From an uncultured Rhizobiaceae group bacterium (GTDB lineage Bacteria > Pseudomonadota > Alphaproteobacteria > Rhizobiales > Rhizobiaceae), in the NCBI GenBank assembly GCA_938010435.1, contig CALLUS010000011.1, positions 1 through 63,239 of the forward strand: a DNA stretch of 63,239 nucleotides, written 5' to 3'. Of this stretch, positions 15,854-25,558 are shown piece by piece (the first letter of the stretch is position 1; every line of letters starts with the position of its first letter). A model generated the notes under the pieces. That model was not told the origin of the DNA. It did no database searches and saw nothing but the letters and a program-made list of their open reading frames with translations. The translations under genes were made by a program, and so were the position numbers.

Positions 15854-16828
15854 ATGTTGAAAATGTTGAAAGTGGCTTTGGCCGCCAGTGCGGTTATGTT
15901 TGGTGCACACACAGTTGCAAGCGCTGACGGCCATCAAGTTGTTGGGGAAATGAAATTTCTTATTCCCGGCGGTGCTGGCGGCGGCTGGGACGGAACCGCA
16001 CGCGGAACAGGCGAAGCCCTGACCAAGTCTGGCCTTGTTGGCGCAGCATCTTACGAGAACATGTCTGGCGGCGGTGGCGGCAAAGCGATTGCTCACATCA
16101 TTGAGACCAAAGACCAAGGCACATTGATGGTGAACTCGACACCAATCGTGATCCGGTCTTTGACCAAAGTGTTCCCACAGTCTTTCCGTGACCTCACACC
16201 GATCGCGGGAACTATTGGTGACTATGGCGCAATCGTTGTTGGCAAGAATTCCGACATCGTAGATCTCGCTGGCTTGGTCGCGGCTTATAAAGCGGACCCG
16301 ACAAAAGTCGCCGTTGGTGGTGGTTCAGTTGCAGGTGGCATGGACCATCTGATTGCTGCACTTGTTATGAAGAACGCCGGAACAGATGCAACAAAGGTTA
16401 AGTACATTCCTTATGATGCTGGCGGCAAAGCTATGGCTGGTCTCTTGTCCGGTGAAATTAAAGCACTCGCAACCGGGTTTGGTGAAGCTATCGAGCTGGC
16501 ACGTCAAGGCGAAGTGAAAATTCTTTGCGTGACTTCTGACAAACGTGTTGCGGCAATGGGTTCTGTAGCGACTTGTGATGAAGCAGGTTCCAAAGGAACA
16601 AGCTTTGTAAATTGGCGTGGTTTCTTTGGTGCACCTGGTTTGTCCGAAGATAAGAAACAGGCTTACATCACCGCATTGAAGAAAATGTATGACACTCCAG
16701 AGTGGGCTACAGTACGTGACCGCAATGGTTGGGTTGATATTTTCAATGCAGATGCGGATTTCGTGAAATTCTTGGAAGGCCAAGAAGCGCAAATCGGCGG
16801 TTTGATGAAAGAACTCGGCTTCTTATAG
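15854..16828 (+). CDS. tctC: Tripartite tricarboxylate transporter solute-binding protein
   Basis: A 324-residue periplasmic binding protein of the TTT family. The signal peptide (LKMLKVALAASAVMFGAHTV, cleavage near ASA-DGH) is followed by the canonical FLIPGGAGGGWDGTARGTGE motif. Further landmarks are YENMSGGGGGKAIAHI and the carboxylate-binding VGGGSVAGGMDHLIAALV. It captures a carboxylate in the periplasm for TctA/TctB. It is first in a tctC-tctB-tctA operon with a GGGAGGAAAA ribosome site. A hairpin at 16857-16888 separates it from tctB and would explain higher binding-protein expression. The substrate is not certain. Confidence 0.93.
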   Translation: MLKMLKVALAASAVMFGAHTVASADGHQVVGEMKFLIPGGAGGGWDGTARGTGEALTKSGLVGAASYENMSGGGGGKAIAHIIETKDQGTLMVNSTPIVIRSLTKVFPQSFRDLTPIAGTIGDYGAIVVGKNSDIVDLAGLVAAYKADPTKVAVGGGSVAGGMDHLIAALVMKNAGTDATKVKYIPYDAGGKAMAGLLSGEIKALATGFGEAIELARQGEVKILCVTSDKRVAAMGSVATCDEAGSKGTSFVNWRGFFGAPGLSEDKKQAYITALKKMYDTPEWATVRDRNGWVDIFNADADFVKFLEGQEAQIGGLMKELGFL

Positions 16829-16856
16829 GCCCAGATTAAAGTCTGTAAAACTTTAG

Positions 16857-16888
16857 ATGCCGGGTCGGTTTTTCTGGTCCGGCATTTT
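16857..16888 (+). terminator. Stem-loop between tctC and tctB (attenuator or partial terminator)
   Basis: The stem ATGCCGG/CCGGCAT closes a 15-nt loop and is followed by TTTTG. Its location between the abundant binding protein gene and the membrane subunit genes suggests partial termination or 3'-end protection of the tctC transcript. Confidence 0.6.
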
Positions 16889-16944
16889 GTAGTCACTAAC
16901 GAAACGGCCTGTTTCTAAGGACGTTGAGATTGGGAAATGAATAT

Positions 16945-17403
16945 ATGTTTTTGACTAAAGAGCGCGTTGGCGGACTTTTGTTGCTGGCATTCTGCTTGTT
17001 TTACAGCTGGAAAATTTACGACATACGCATGTTGCCATTTCAAGCGAACCAAGCATTTACCCCTCGTTCGATTCCTCAGATTTTAGCGATTCTTGGTGTT
17101 TGTCTTTCATTTCTTATCGTCATCTTTCCCAGCAATAAAGAACGACTGAATCTTTCAGAATTGAACTGGCCGCTTGGGTTGGCTTTTCTCGCACTTATGT
17201 CGATTTATGGACTTTCTGTTCGCCCCATGGGCTTTCTCATTTCAACTTCAGTTTTTCTCATGGCTGGCTTCGCCATGCTCGGCGAGCGCAATATCCTTAA
17301 ACTGGTGCTGGTGGCTGTCCCGCTGGTTGTCGCTTTCTGGGCTTTGATGAACTACGGATTGAGCGTCTATGTTGCGCCTCTTCCTTGGTTCTTGAGAGGC
17401 TGA
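16945..17403 (+). CDS. tctB: Tripartite tricarboxylate transporter small membrane subunit
   Basis: About 152 residues with four transmembrane helices, the TctB size and topology: GGLLLLAFCLFYSWKIYDI, then IPQILAILGVCLSFLIVIF, then LGLAFLALMSIYGLSV and a last hydrophobic pair. The ATG at 16945 has GGGAAATGA upstream and is preferred to the TTG at 16924. It is followed by tctA after four bases. It pairs with TctA to form the membrane part of the transporter. Confidence 0.9.
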   Translation: MFLTKERVGGLLLLAFCLFYSWKIYDIRMLPFQANQAFTPRSIPQILAILGVCLSFLIVIFPSNKERLNLSELNWPLGLAFLALMSIYGLSVRPMGFLISTSVFLMAGFAMLGERNILKLVLVAVPLVVAFWALMNYGLSVYVAPLPWFLRG

Positions 17404-17407
17404 TGCG

Positions 17408-18943
17408 ATGTTAGACGGTATCTTGATTGGCCTCGCAACTGCATTCACACTTCAGAATATTGGTTTCGTTATCATGGGTTGTCTCGTCGGCACATTCATC
17501 GGAATGTTGCCCGGTCTTGGGCCCATGTCAGCTATTGCCCTGATGATTCCAATTGCAGCAAGCCTTGAACCTTCTGCAGGTATTATTCTTATGGCTGCCG
17601 TTTACTACGGTGCTATTTTTGGCGGCTCCACATCGTCTATTCTGATCAATGCACCCGGTGTGGCTTCAACAGTTGCTACATCGTTTGATGGCTACCCAAT
17701 GGCCAAGGCTGGTAAGGCAGGAAAAGCCTTGGCGATTGCAGCCTATTCCTCGTTTTCAGGTGGTGTTATTGCAGCACTGTTGCTTTTAGTTTCAGCGCCA
17801 TATCTTGCTTCTGTTTCCCTCTCATTTCATTCAACTGACTATTTTGCACTCATGGTACTGGGCCTTTCTGCAGTCGCTGCATTTGCAGGGAAAGGCGAAG
17901 TTCTAAAAGCTCTGTTGATGACTGTAGTCGGCCTTATGCTTTCAACTGTTGGAACCGATCAAACAGTTGGCGTTCCCCGGTTCACATTGGGTATGATTGA
18001 CCTTGTAGACGGCATCTCGTTTCTGTTGCTCGTTATGGCAACGTTTGCTTTGTCTGAAGCACTCATGGCGATCATAAAGAGGATTGATGAATCTAAGCGT
18101 GAAGAGGAACGTAAAGCTGCTGCGGAACTTGGTTCTATGAAGGTAAGTAAAGAAGAAGTGAAAGAAATGGTTCCCGTGATTGGGCGTTCTTCTGTTCTGG
18201 GTTTTCTCATTGGTGTTTTGCCCGGTGCGGGCGCAACAATTGCCAGCTTTCTCGCTTATGGGACCGAGCAACGCATTGCCGGTCCGGAAAAAGGCAAGCT
18301 GTTCGGCAAGGGATCTGTGCGCGGATTGTCTGCTCCTGAAACAGCAAACAACGCCGCTGCTACCGGTTCATTTGTGCCGCTTCTTACACTAGGAATTCCG
18401 GGTTCCGGCACCACGGCGATTATGCTGGGTGCACTTATCGGCTATGGAATACAGCCTGGTCCGCGCCTCTACATCGATCAGCCGGATGTTTTCTGGGCGG
18501 TAATTGTGTCCATGTGGTTGGGGAATATTATTTTGTTGGTTTTAAATTTGCCACTGATTCCCTATATCGCGCGCGTATTGGCCATTCCAGCGCGTTTTCT
18601 ACTGCCTCTGATCTTGTTCTTTTCACTTATCGGTGTCTATTTCGTATCGTTCAACACGTTCGATATTCAGTTGATGGTGCTGTTTGGGTTGTGTGCAACA
18701 GTTCTGCGTCTTCTGTCATTCTCACTAGCACCGATGATCTTGGGTTTCATCCTCGGTGGCATGATGGAAGAAAATTTGCGCCGCGCATTGTTGATCAACG
18801 ATGATTCATGGTCGTTCTTGTGGGAACGACCGCTTACATTGACCATTCTTCTCATTGCTGCCGGGTGTTTATTTGTCCCAATGTTGTCGCCGTTGTTTGC
18901 TCGTATGCGCAAGAAAACAATAAATGCTGCTGAAGCGGACTGA
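17408..18943 (+). CDS. tctA: Tripartite tricarboxylate transporter large membrane subunit
   Basis: A 511-residue permease with about 12 helices. The two conserved TctA glycine-proline motifs are visible: GCLVGTFIGMLPGLGPMSAI near residue 23 and GVLPGAGATIASFLAYG near residue 266. YGAIFGGSTSSILINAPGVA and TLGIPGSGTTAIMLGALI also match. It is the sodium-coupled channel subunit that receives ligand from TctC. It is last in the operon and is followed by a stem-loop before the convergent ggt gene. Confidence 0.95.
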   Translation: MLDGILIGLATAFTLQNIGFVIMGCLVGTFIGMLPGLGPMSAIALMIPIAASLEPSAGIILMAAVYYGAIFGGSTSSILINAPGVASTVATSFDGYPMAKAGKAGKALAIAAYSSFSGGVIAALLLLVSAPYLASVSLSFHSTDYFALMVLGLSAVAAFAGKGEVLKALLMTVVGLMLSTVGTDQTVGVPRFTLGMIDLVDGISFLLLVMATFALSEALMAIIKRIDESKREEERKAAAELGSMKVSKEEVKEMVPVIGRSSVLGFLIGVLPGAGATIASFLAYGTEQRIAGPEKGKLFGKGSVRGLSAPETANNAAATGSFVPLLTLGIPGSGTTAIMLGALIGYGIQPGPRLYIDQPDVFWAVIVSMWLGNIILLVLNLPLIPYIARVLAIPARFLLPLILFFSLIGVYFVSFNTFDIQLMVLFGLCATVLRLLSFSLAPMILGFILGGMMEENLRRALLINDDSWSFLWERPLTLTILLIAAGCLFVPMLSPLFARMRKKTINAAEAD

Positions 18944-18953
18944 TCATGTAAGC

Positions 18954-18975
18954 TGCGGGTCGTTTTAGGCCCGCA
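18954..18975. terminator. Stem-loop between tctA and ggt
   Basis: The stem TGCGGG/CCCGCA is followed by TTTATT on the plus strand, in the 33-bp gap between convergent tctA and ggt, so it can serve as a terminator for tctA. Confidence 0.6.
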
Positions 18976-18976
18976 T

Positions 18977-20728
18977 TTATTCACCTAAAACGATGCCTTC
19001 GCGACGGGGGTCTGCCCCGCCTTCTAATGTTCCGTCTTCATTGATGGCGATGGCGTGCAGACCGGAGTTCAATGCCCGCGTGTTGACTTCAAACCCCATC
19101 CGTTCGAGCGCTGGTACAAGTTTCTCTGCATCTGTTCCAACTTCCACGTCATAGGTGCCGAAACGATTGACCAGATGGGGCATATTGATTGCGGCTTGAA
19201 TGTTCATATTCCATTGATATTTGGCAATAATTGTTTTCGCCACATACCCGATGATGCGACTGCCACCGGGGGAGCCGAGGATTAATTCCGGTTTGCCATC
19301 TTTCATAACGATAGTGGGGGACATGGAGGAACGTGGACGTTTTCCCGGCTCGACACGGTTGGCGATTGGTTTACCATCGCTGTGCGATTTGAAAGAGAAA
19401 TCAGTCAGTTCATTGTTCAACAAAAACCCATCAACCATGAGGCGAGCACCAAACGCATTTTCGATTGTGGTGGTCATGGAAATTGCGTTTCCATCGACAT
19501 CGACAATCGACAAGTGAGATGTGGACGGCAATTCAAGTGAAACATCATCACCCTGTAGAAACGCGTGATCCCATTCTGGCTCACCGGGGGCAACTTCCGT
19601 AAGAGCTTTTTCTGTTCCAAGCAGCGCACTTCGGGTTTTGATATAATCCGGCTTCAACAGACCTTTGGTGGGCATGGGGACGTAGTCGCTGTCGGCCATA
19701 TAACGGCCTCTATCTGCAAATGCGAGGCGTGCTGCATCCCCCATAATACGCCAGGCATTTGGATGATTTGGCGGGTGTAATCCGATATTGGCATTTTCAG
19801 AAAGAGACAAAATTTGACCGACTGTGAGAGCGCCAGAAGAGGGCGGCCCCATGCCGCAAACATTGCGACCTAAAAAGGGCGCACAAACCGGTTCGCGCGT
19901 TTTGATTGCGTAGGTTTCGAAATCTTGAAGTGACAGTACACCCGGATTGCTGGGGTGGTTGTTCACAGCAGCTACAATGTTTTTCGCGATCTGACCTGAA
20001 TAAAATTCATGAATACCGGATTGAAGCGATTGTAGAGTTTTCGCGTAAGGCTCGTTCACAAGCACATCGCCTGATTGAACAGGCTTTCCGTCTGGAAGAA
20101 AATAAGTTGCAGCACTCGTGCTCGTGGCAAGACGCGCTTTATCCAATGCCACCAAACCTGCAAGTCGGGGAGAGACCCGAAAACCTTTCATGGCGGTGTC
20201 GATAGCTGGTTGCAGCAATTCTCCCCATGAGCGCTTGCCCCATTTTTCGTGCATGTGTTTCATCAACGCAGGGGTTCCGGGAGTGCCGACTGAACGACCG
20301 CCTACAACGGCTGAAAAGAACTTTAGAGGTTCGCCATTTTCATTTTGAAACAATTTGGGGGTTGCTGCCAAAGGTGCGGTTTCGCGACCATCAAGCGTGA
20401 CGAGTTCTCCAGTCTTGGTATCAAAATAAACGACGAATGCTCCGCCGCCTAAACCTGATGATTGTGGTTCTACCAATCCAAGCATGGCTTGTGCAGCAAT
20501 AGCAGCATCAACAGCCGAACCACCTTCACGCAATATATCTGCAGCAGCTTCAGCAGCGTGGGGATTTGCCACCGCGACCATCCAGTTTTCTGCTTTGACG
20601 CTTTCACCAGATGTCTTTGCATTCAATGAAATTGCAGCTTCAGGTGAAACCGAATCTGCCGCCTGTTGGGCGAAGGTTGATGAAGTAGCGATTGAAAATG
20701 CGGTTGTGAGTATCAAGAACTTTATCAT
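18977..20728 (-). CDS. ggt: Gamma-glutamyltransferase
   Basis: A 583-residue periplasmic enzyme with signal peptide (FLILTTAFSIATSSTFA). NPHAAEAAADILREGGSAVD and GLGGGAFVVYFDTKTGELVT are the family opening. The catalytic threonine that becomes the N-terminus of the small subunit after self-cleavage is in LPSTSHLSIVDVDG near residue 400. The substrate-binding GSPGGSRIIGYV lies near the end. It cleaves or transfers the gamma-glutamyl group of glutathione, which fits the glutathione enzymes elsewhere in the window. It stands as a single gene with stem-loops on both sides. Confidence 0.95.
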   Translation of the reverse strand: MIKFLILTTAFSIATSSTFAQQAADSVSPEAAISLNAKTSGESVKAENWMVAVANPHAAEAAADILREGGSAVDAAIAAQAMLGLVEPQSSGLGGGAFVVYFDTKTGELVTLDGRETAPLAATPKLFQNENGEPLKFFSAVVGGRSVGTPGTPALMKHMHEKWGKRSWGELLQPAIDTAMKGFRVSPRLAGLVALDKARLATSTSAATYFLPDGKPVQSGDVLVNEPYAKTLQSLQSGIHEFYSGQIAKNIVAAVNNHPSNPGVLSLQDFETYAIKTREPVCAPFLGRNVCGMGPPSSGALTVGQILSLSENANIGLHPPNHPNAWRIMGDAARLAFADRGRYMADSDYVPMPTKGLLKPDYIKTRSALLGTEKALTEVAPGEPEWDHAFLQGDDVSLELPSTSHLSIVDVDGNAISMTTTIENAFGARLMVDGFLLNNELTDFSFKSHSDGKPIANRVEPGKRPRSSMSPTIVMKDGKPELILGSPGGSRIIGYVAKTIIAKYQWNMNIQAAINMPHLVNRFGTYDVEVGTDAEKLVPALERMGFEVNTRALNSGLHAIAINEDGTLEGGADPRREGIVLGE

Positions 20729-20821
20729 GTTCGTTTTCCATTCATCGGATGATTGAAATCAAAACGTAACATCAAAACGATAGATTATTGCATCACAAAT
20801 TCAGTTGTTTCAAAATATAAA

Positions 20822-20854
20822 ATCACCCGACAGCGGTGGGGGCTGTCGAGTGAT
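20822..20854 (-). terminator. Rho-independent terminator for the EF-hand gene
   Basis: A long stem (ATCAC then CGACAGC pairing with GCTGTCG then GTGAT, one mismatch), followed on the minus strand by a T-rich tract TTTTATATTTT. It separates the EF-hand gene from ggt. Confidence 0.8.
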
Positions 20855-20930
20855 CTTTCACCAGTTCAAAGGTATGAACCGGTCACGCTATGCTGCGGCT
20901 GCGCAACACAGCATGGTCAGGGAGGACAGG

Positions 20931-21155
20931 TTAGGCCGCAGTTAAAGTGTTATATTCTTCTTCTGAGAGACCGCCATCATTGTTGGCGTCTGCGGCAACA
21001 ATTTTAGCTTCTTCAACATCAGGCAAAGCTGCTTTAGCTTCTTCCATGGAAAGCACGCCGTCAGCATTTGCATCAGCTTCTGTAAAAGTTGGCGATGCTG
21101 CGAAAGCTGCTGTTGAAAATGCTGAAATGGCGAGTGCTGCGATAAAAGTTCTCAT
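20931..21155 (-). CDS. Small secreted EF-hand protein
   Basis: A 74-residue protein with a signal peptide (MRTFIAALAISAFSTAAFA) and two EF-hand loops of twelve residues: DANADGVLSMEE and DANNDGGLSEEE. All calcium-ligand positions are acidic or Asn/Ser as required. The ATG at 21155 is chosen because the longer open frame upstream lacks any protein character. It probably buffers or senses calcium in the periplasm. It is a single gene with its own terminator. Confidence 0.85.
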   Translation of the reverse strand: MRTFIAALAISAFSTAAFAASPTFTEADANADGVLSMEEAKAALPDVEEAKIVAADANNDGGLSEEEYNTLTAA

Positions 21156-21458
21156 TATATTCTCCTTCATTCGACAGATTAAGTTTGGCCCTGCCGTTTG
21201 GCCTTTGCTGCAAAACGGGGTGGATGTAACCGTCTGCAACCTGAATTTGGTGTCGGATTGCGGCTTGTTATCGGTGAAGAAAGGGCAAGAATGTGATTTG
21301 AGGTGTGGTTTGGTAAACTGTCCTTTCCGCATGTTTCAGCGGATAGATCACTGTTGGTTGCAGTAATAAATAGTGCTTGATATCGTTTCTCAACTCAATC
21401 AGGCGTTAACTGAGGTCTGGTAGGCTTATCGTCTTATTCCAAAACGAAAGCGTGCTAG
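21156..21458. other. Divergent promoter region between the EF-hand gene and pgm
   Basis: About 300 bp with no gene. It must hold the promoters of both genes, but I see no clear operator, hairpin or strong -35/-10 pair. Confidence 0.5.
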
Positions 21459-23093
21459 ATGGCGAACGTTCTTACCATTCCAACTTCTCCGTTCGATGAT
21501 CAAAAACCGGGCACGTCCGGCTTGCGCAAAAAGGTTGACCGTTTTCAAGAGGATCATTATCTGGAAAATTTCGTTCAATCGGTGTTCGCTTGCCTTGATG
21601 GTTTCTCAGGTAAAACCTTGGTTGTTGGCGGTGATGGCCGTTTTCACAATGATGTAGCGATCCAAACGATTTTAAAAATGGCAGCCGCCAATGGCTTTGG
21701 TCGCGCGTTGGTTGGTCTTGGCGGAATATTGTCCACTCCAGCAGCCTCGCATCTTATTCGCAAAACAGGTTCGTTTGGCGGGATCATATTATCTGCAAGT
21801 CATAACCCCGGCGGACCGGACGGGGACTTTGGCATTAAATACAATGCTGCCAATGGCGGACCTGCGACTGAAGCTTTGACTGACAAAATCTATGATTATA
21901 GTCGCGTTGTTTTATCCTATAAAACGTTGGATGGGCCTGAGGTCGATCTGGAGCAACTTGGATCGCAGCGATTGGGAGCTATGGATGTAGAGATTGTTGA
22001 CCCTGTCGAAGACTATGCGGAACTTATGGAAACTCTGTTCGACTTTGATGCAATCCGTCAGATGGTAAAATCTGGATTCGAATTTAAATTCGACGCTATG
22101 CATGCTGTGACGGGCCCCTATGCGAAAGAGATATTCACCAAGCGTTTGGGTGTTCCAACTTCTGATGTTCTCAACGCCAATCCTAAACCCGATTTTGGAG
22201 GAGGACATCCTGACCCGAACCCGGTGCATGCAAAAGTCATCTTTGATCTCGCCATGTCTGGTGACGGGCCTGATCTTTGCGCTGCATCCGATGGGGATGG
22301 AGATCGCAATTTAATTGTTGGGAAGGATTGCTTCGTTGCACCTTCTGATAGTCTGGCGGCGATTGTGGCGAACGCGCATCTGATACCGGGATATACTGAT
22401 GGTTTGAAAGGTGTGGCGCGCTCTATGCCTACGAGCGGGGCGTTGGATAAGGTGGCTGAGTCAAAAGGTCTGCCGTTCTATGAAACACCCACCGGGTGGA
22501 AATTCTTTGGCAACCTTTTGGATTCTGGCGATATCACTTTGTGTGGCGAAGAAAGTGCCGGAACGGGGTCAAATCACGTTCGTGAAAAAGATGGTCTTTG
22601 GGCTGTCTTAATGTGGTTGAATATTCTTGCTGCGCGCAAACAAAGCGTTGCTGAAATTATGATTGATCATTGGAATACTTATGGGCGTAATTATTACACG
22701 CGGCACGATTATGAAGAAGTGGACGCAAGTGCAGCGAAAGAATTTATGGCCGCTCTTGAAGTTGGTCTTATGAAGCTGGTGGGACAGGAGACTGCTGCAG
22801 GTGTCATTAAAACTGCCGATGTCTTTTCCTATTACGATTCTATTGACGAGAGCTTCACCGACAATCAGGGCATTCGCATTTTGTTCGAAAGCGGTTCGCG
22901 CATTGTTTATCGTTTGTCAGGAACAGGTACAGTGGGTGCTACTTTGCGCGTTTATATCGAACGTTATGAACCGGCAGGTGGAAATCTCAATCAAGAGGCA
23001 AGCGAAGCAGTTGCTGATTTAGCTTCAGTTTCAAAATCTCTTGCCAGCATTGATCGTTTTACAGGTCGCAGTGAGCCGAATGTCGTAACCTAA
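21459..23093 (+). CDS. pgm: Phosphoglucomutase, alpha-D-glucose-phosphate specific
   Basis: A 544-residue enzyme interconverting glucose 1-phosphate and glucose 6-phosphate. The opening FDDQKPGTSGLRKKV and the active-site serine loop IILSASHNPGGPDGDFGIKY are visible. The metal-binding loop ASDGDGDRNLIVG, the sugar-binding CGEESAGTGSNHVREKDG and the C-terminal phosphate-binding RLSGTGTVGATLRVY also match. It supports glycogen, exopolysaccharide and cyclic glucan synthesis. No glg genes are in the window. The length is normal for the eukaryote-like type found in Alphaproteobacteria. Confidence 0.96.
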   Translation: MANVLTIPTSPFDDQKPGTSGLRKKVDRFQEDHYLENFVQSVFACLDGFSGKTLVVGGDGRFHNDVAIQTILKMAAANGFGRALVGLGGILSTPAASHLIRKTGSFGGIILSASHNPGGPDGDFGIKYNAANGGPATEALTDKIYDYSRVVLSYKTLDGPEVDLEQLGSQRLGAMDVEIVDPVEDYAELMETLFDFDAIRQMVKSGFEFKFDAMHAVTGPYAKEIFTKRLGVPTSDVLNANPKPDFGGGHPDPNPVHAKVIFDLAMSGDGPDLCAASDGDGDRNLIVGKDCFVAPSDSLAAIVANAHLIPGYTDGLKGVARSMPTSGALDKVAESKGLPFYETPTGWKFFGNLLDSGDITLCGEESAGTGSNHVREKDGLWAVLMWLNILAARKQSVAEIMIDHWNTYGRNYYTRHDYEEVDASAAKEFMAALEVGLMKLVGQETAAGVIKTADVFSYYDSIDESFTDNQGIRILFESGSRIVYRLSGTGTVGATLRVYIERYEPAGGNLNQEASEAVADLASVSKSLASIDRFTGRSEPNVVT

Positions 23094-23170
23094 TATTGTT
23101 CGAGCCATTGTGAAGACAAACGTCGCTCTTTATATCGGCGGTTGATATTCCCTTATGAACTGGCCCGATT

Positions 23171-24988
23171 ATGGCACCGCCACTTCTTGCCCTGCGCGAC
23201 ATAAAACTAACTTTTGGCTCGACCCCATTGTTGACCGGTGCGGATATGGCAGTTCATGCCCGCGAACGGTTGTGCCTTGTGGGCCGTAATGGCTCGGGAA
23301 AATCCACACTATTGAAAATCGCAGCCGGCGAAATAGAGCAAGACAGCGGTGATCGGTTTTTTCAACCCGGCACCACGGTGCGATATTTGCCCCAAGAACC
23401 AGATTTTTCCGAGTTTGCCACAGTGGCTGACTATGTGAACGCGGGGTTGGAAGAGGCTGACGATCCGTATCGCGCTCAAATGTGTTTGGATGCGCTTGGT
23501 CTGACTGGAGATGAACCAACAACCAATCTTTCTGGTGGTGAAGCACGGCGTGCTGCACTTGCACGGGTATTGGCCCCTGAACCAGACATTTTGTTGTTGG
23601 ACGAACCGACCAACCACCTCGATTTACCTGCTATTGAATGGCTTGAGAGTGAGCTAAAATCTTTGCGTTCTGCAATTGTATTGATCAGCCACGACCGTCG
23701 TTTTTTGGAAAACCTTTCCCGCTCAACGCTCTGGGTAGACCGTGGTCAAACACGATTGTTGGATCAGAGTTTTGCGTCATTTGAAGACTGGCGCGATACT
23801 TTGTTGGAGCAGGAAGAGTTGGATGCGCACAAGCTCGATCGGAAAATCGTGCGCGAAGAACATTGGGTGACCCACGGTGTTTCCGGCCGTCGCAAACGCA
23901 ATATGAAACGTTTGGGAGATCTAGGGAAACTGCGGGAGCAACGGGCAGACCGTATCAAACCTGCAGGCGGTGTTTCAATTACTGTGGCGGATGGAGAAAC
24001 GTCTGGAAAACTGGTGGCGCGGGTCGAAAAGATTTCTAAATCTTATGGCGGACGTCTTCTTATTGATGATTTTTCCACCCGTATTGCGCGGGGTGATCGC
24101 ATTGGTTTCGTTGGACCAAATGGTGTTGGCAAAACCACTCTCGTCAATATGCTCACAGGGAAACTGGAACCTGATTCAGGCAATGTGAAGCTTGGGTCTA
24201 ATGTGGGCATGCTGGTGATCGATCAGAAACGTGTGGCGCTTGATCCAAATGCAACAGTGAAGGACGCATTGACTGGCGGTGGTACAGACGTGATTGCAAT
24301 TGGCGACATACGCAAACACTTCATGGCTTATATGAAAGACTTTTTGTTTCTACCGGAGCAGGCCGGAACGGCAGTTTCTCGCCTGTCAGGTGGTGAGCGT
24401 GGGCGCTTGATGTTGGCGATGCATTTACGTCACCCATCCAACCTTCTTGTTTTAGACGAACCCACCAACGACCTTGATCTTGAGACTTTGGATTTGTTGC
24501 AGGAAATGATTGCTGACTATGTGGGGACGGTTCTTGTAGTTAGTCACGACCGCGAGTTTCTAGATCGTGTTTGCACATCTGTCATCGCACCTGCGCTACA
24601 AGGGGAGGGTGAATGGGTTGAATATGCCGGTGGTTATTCCGATATGATCTTGCAGCGTGGCGCTAAACCTGATGCACGGGTAAGCATCTCAAGAGAGAGT
24701 GCAGTATCAAGTCCATCATCTGTTGAGAAAGTAGCCGCCAAACCATCCATCTCGAAGATGAGTTTCAAAGACAAACACGCTTTAGAAACTTTGCCAAAAA
24801 AGATGGAAAAACTCGAAGGCGATATTGCTAAAGTGAACAAAGCTTTGGCTGAAGTAGGGTTGTTCGAAAAGAACCCGAAGCGCTTCAATCAATTGGTGAA
24901 ATTGTTGGAGAAATCCCAAGCTGAACTTGATGGTGTTGAAGAGCGTTGGATGGAACTTGAAATGATGCGTGAGGAGCTGGAAAGCTGA
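23171..24988 (+). CDS. ABC-F family ATPase, Uup-like
   Basis: A 605-residue soluble protein with two ABC domains and no membrane segment. The first domain has Walker A GRNGSGKST, signature LSGGEARR and Walker B LLLDEPTNHLDL. The second has GPNGVGKTT, LSGGERGR and LLVLDEPTNDLDL. Between them is a basic linker (VSGRRKRNMKRLGDLGKLRE). The last 90 residues form a Lys/Glu-rich coiled coil, the mark of Uup-type ABC-F proteins. These act on ribosomes or branched DNA intermediates rather than in transport. The gene stands alone after pgm. Confidence 0.92.
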   Translation: MAPPLLALRDIKLTFGSTPLLTGADMAVHARERLCLVGRNGSGKSTLLKIAAGEIEQDSGDRFFQPGTTVRYLPQEPDFSEFATVADYVNAGLEEADDPYRAQMCLDALGLTGDEPTTNLSGGEARRAALARVLAPEPDILLLDEPTNHLDLPAIEWLESELKSLRSAIVLISHDRRFLENLSRSTLWVDRGQTRLLDQSFASFEDWRDTLLEQEELDAHKLDRKIVREEHWVTHGVSGRRKRNMKRLGDLGKLREQRADRIKPAGGVSITVADGETSGKLVARVEKISKSYGGRLLIDDFSTRIARGDRIGFVGPNGVGKTTLVNMLTGKLEPDSGNVKLGSNVGMLVIDQKRVALDPNATVKDALTGGGTDVIAIGDIRKHFMAYMKDFLFLPEQAGTAVSRLSGGERGRLMLAMHLRHPSNLLVLDEPTNDLDLETLDLLQEMIADYVGTVLVVSHDREFLDRVCTSVIAPALQGEGEWVEYAGGYSDMILQRGAKPDARVSISRESAVSSPSSVEKVAAKPSISKMSFKDKHALETLPKKMEKLEGDIAKVNKALAEVGLFEKNPKRFNQLVKLLEKSQAELDGVEERWMELEMMREELES

Positions 24989-25030
24989 TTACATCTTGAT
25001 TGGGTGAATTTCTCTCAATAGGCTTCGCGT

Positions 25031-25558
25031 ATGACTGAAGACTTTGAAACAATGTTGACTGGTGGGCATCCTAATTCTCTTGGCCGAACGGTTGAGGTTG
25101 TTGATTTGGTGTTGGCAGATCAGGGAAAACTGGCTGATCTTTATCAGTGCTATTTTAGCAAAGATGAAGTTGTTCGATTGCGTGTATTGAGTGCGATGAA
25201 GCGTGTGACAACGGCGCACCCAGAATGGATGATGAATTATATGGACCGGTTACAATCTGAGATTGTGGCTATCGATCAGGCATCCAATCAATGGACGTTG
25301 GCGATTTTGTTTGATTTGACGAGATCTCATTTGAGCCGAGTTCAAGAAATACGCGCCCTTGAGATTATGAAATCTAATGTGGAAAATCACAGTGACTGGA
25401 TTGTTTTAAACACAACCATGCAAGTTTTATTTGATTGGAGTGCAGAAAACAAAACGCTTTGCGAGTGGTTAAAACTACAATTGGAACGTTTGAAATTAGA
25501 CGCTCGAAAGTCGGTTTCCGGCCGCGCTCAAAAATTGCTGGCTAAGTTTGATGGTTGA
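25031..25558 (+). CDS. Hypothetical helical (HEAT-like) protein
   Basis: A 175-residue all-helical protein with no signal peptide. Helical pairs such as VVDLVLADQGKLADLYQCYF, then VVRLRVLSAMKRVTTAHPEW and WTLAILFDLTRSHL resemble HEAT repeats. Its stop codon overlaps the start of the cytochrome P450 gene, implying coupled translation. I do not recognise a named family. A protein-interaction role connected with the P450 is possible but is only context. Confidence 0.6.
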   Translation: MTEDFETMLTGGHPNSLGRTVEVVDLVLADQGKLADLYQCYFSKDEVVRLRVLSAMKRVTTAHPEWMMNYMDRLQSEIVAIDQASNQWTLAILFDLTRSHLSRVQEIRALEIMKSNVENHSDWIVLNTTMQVLFDWSAENKTLCEWLKLQLERLKLDARKSVSGRAQKLLAKFDG

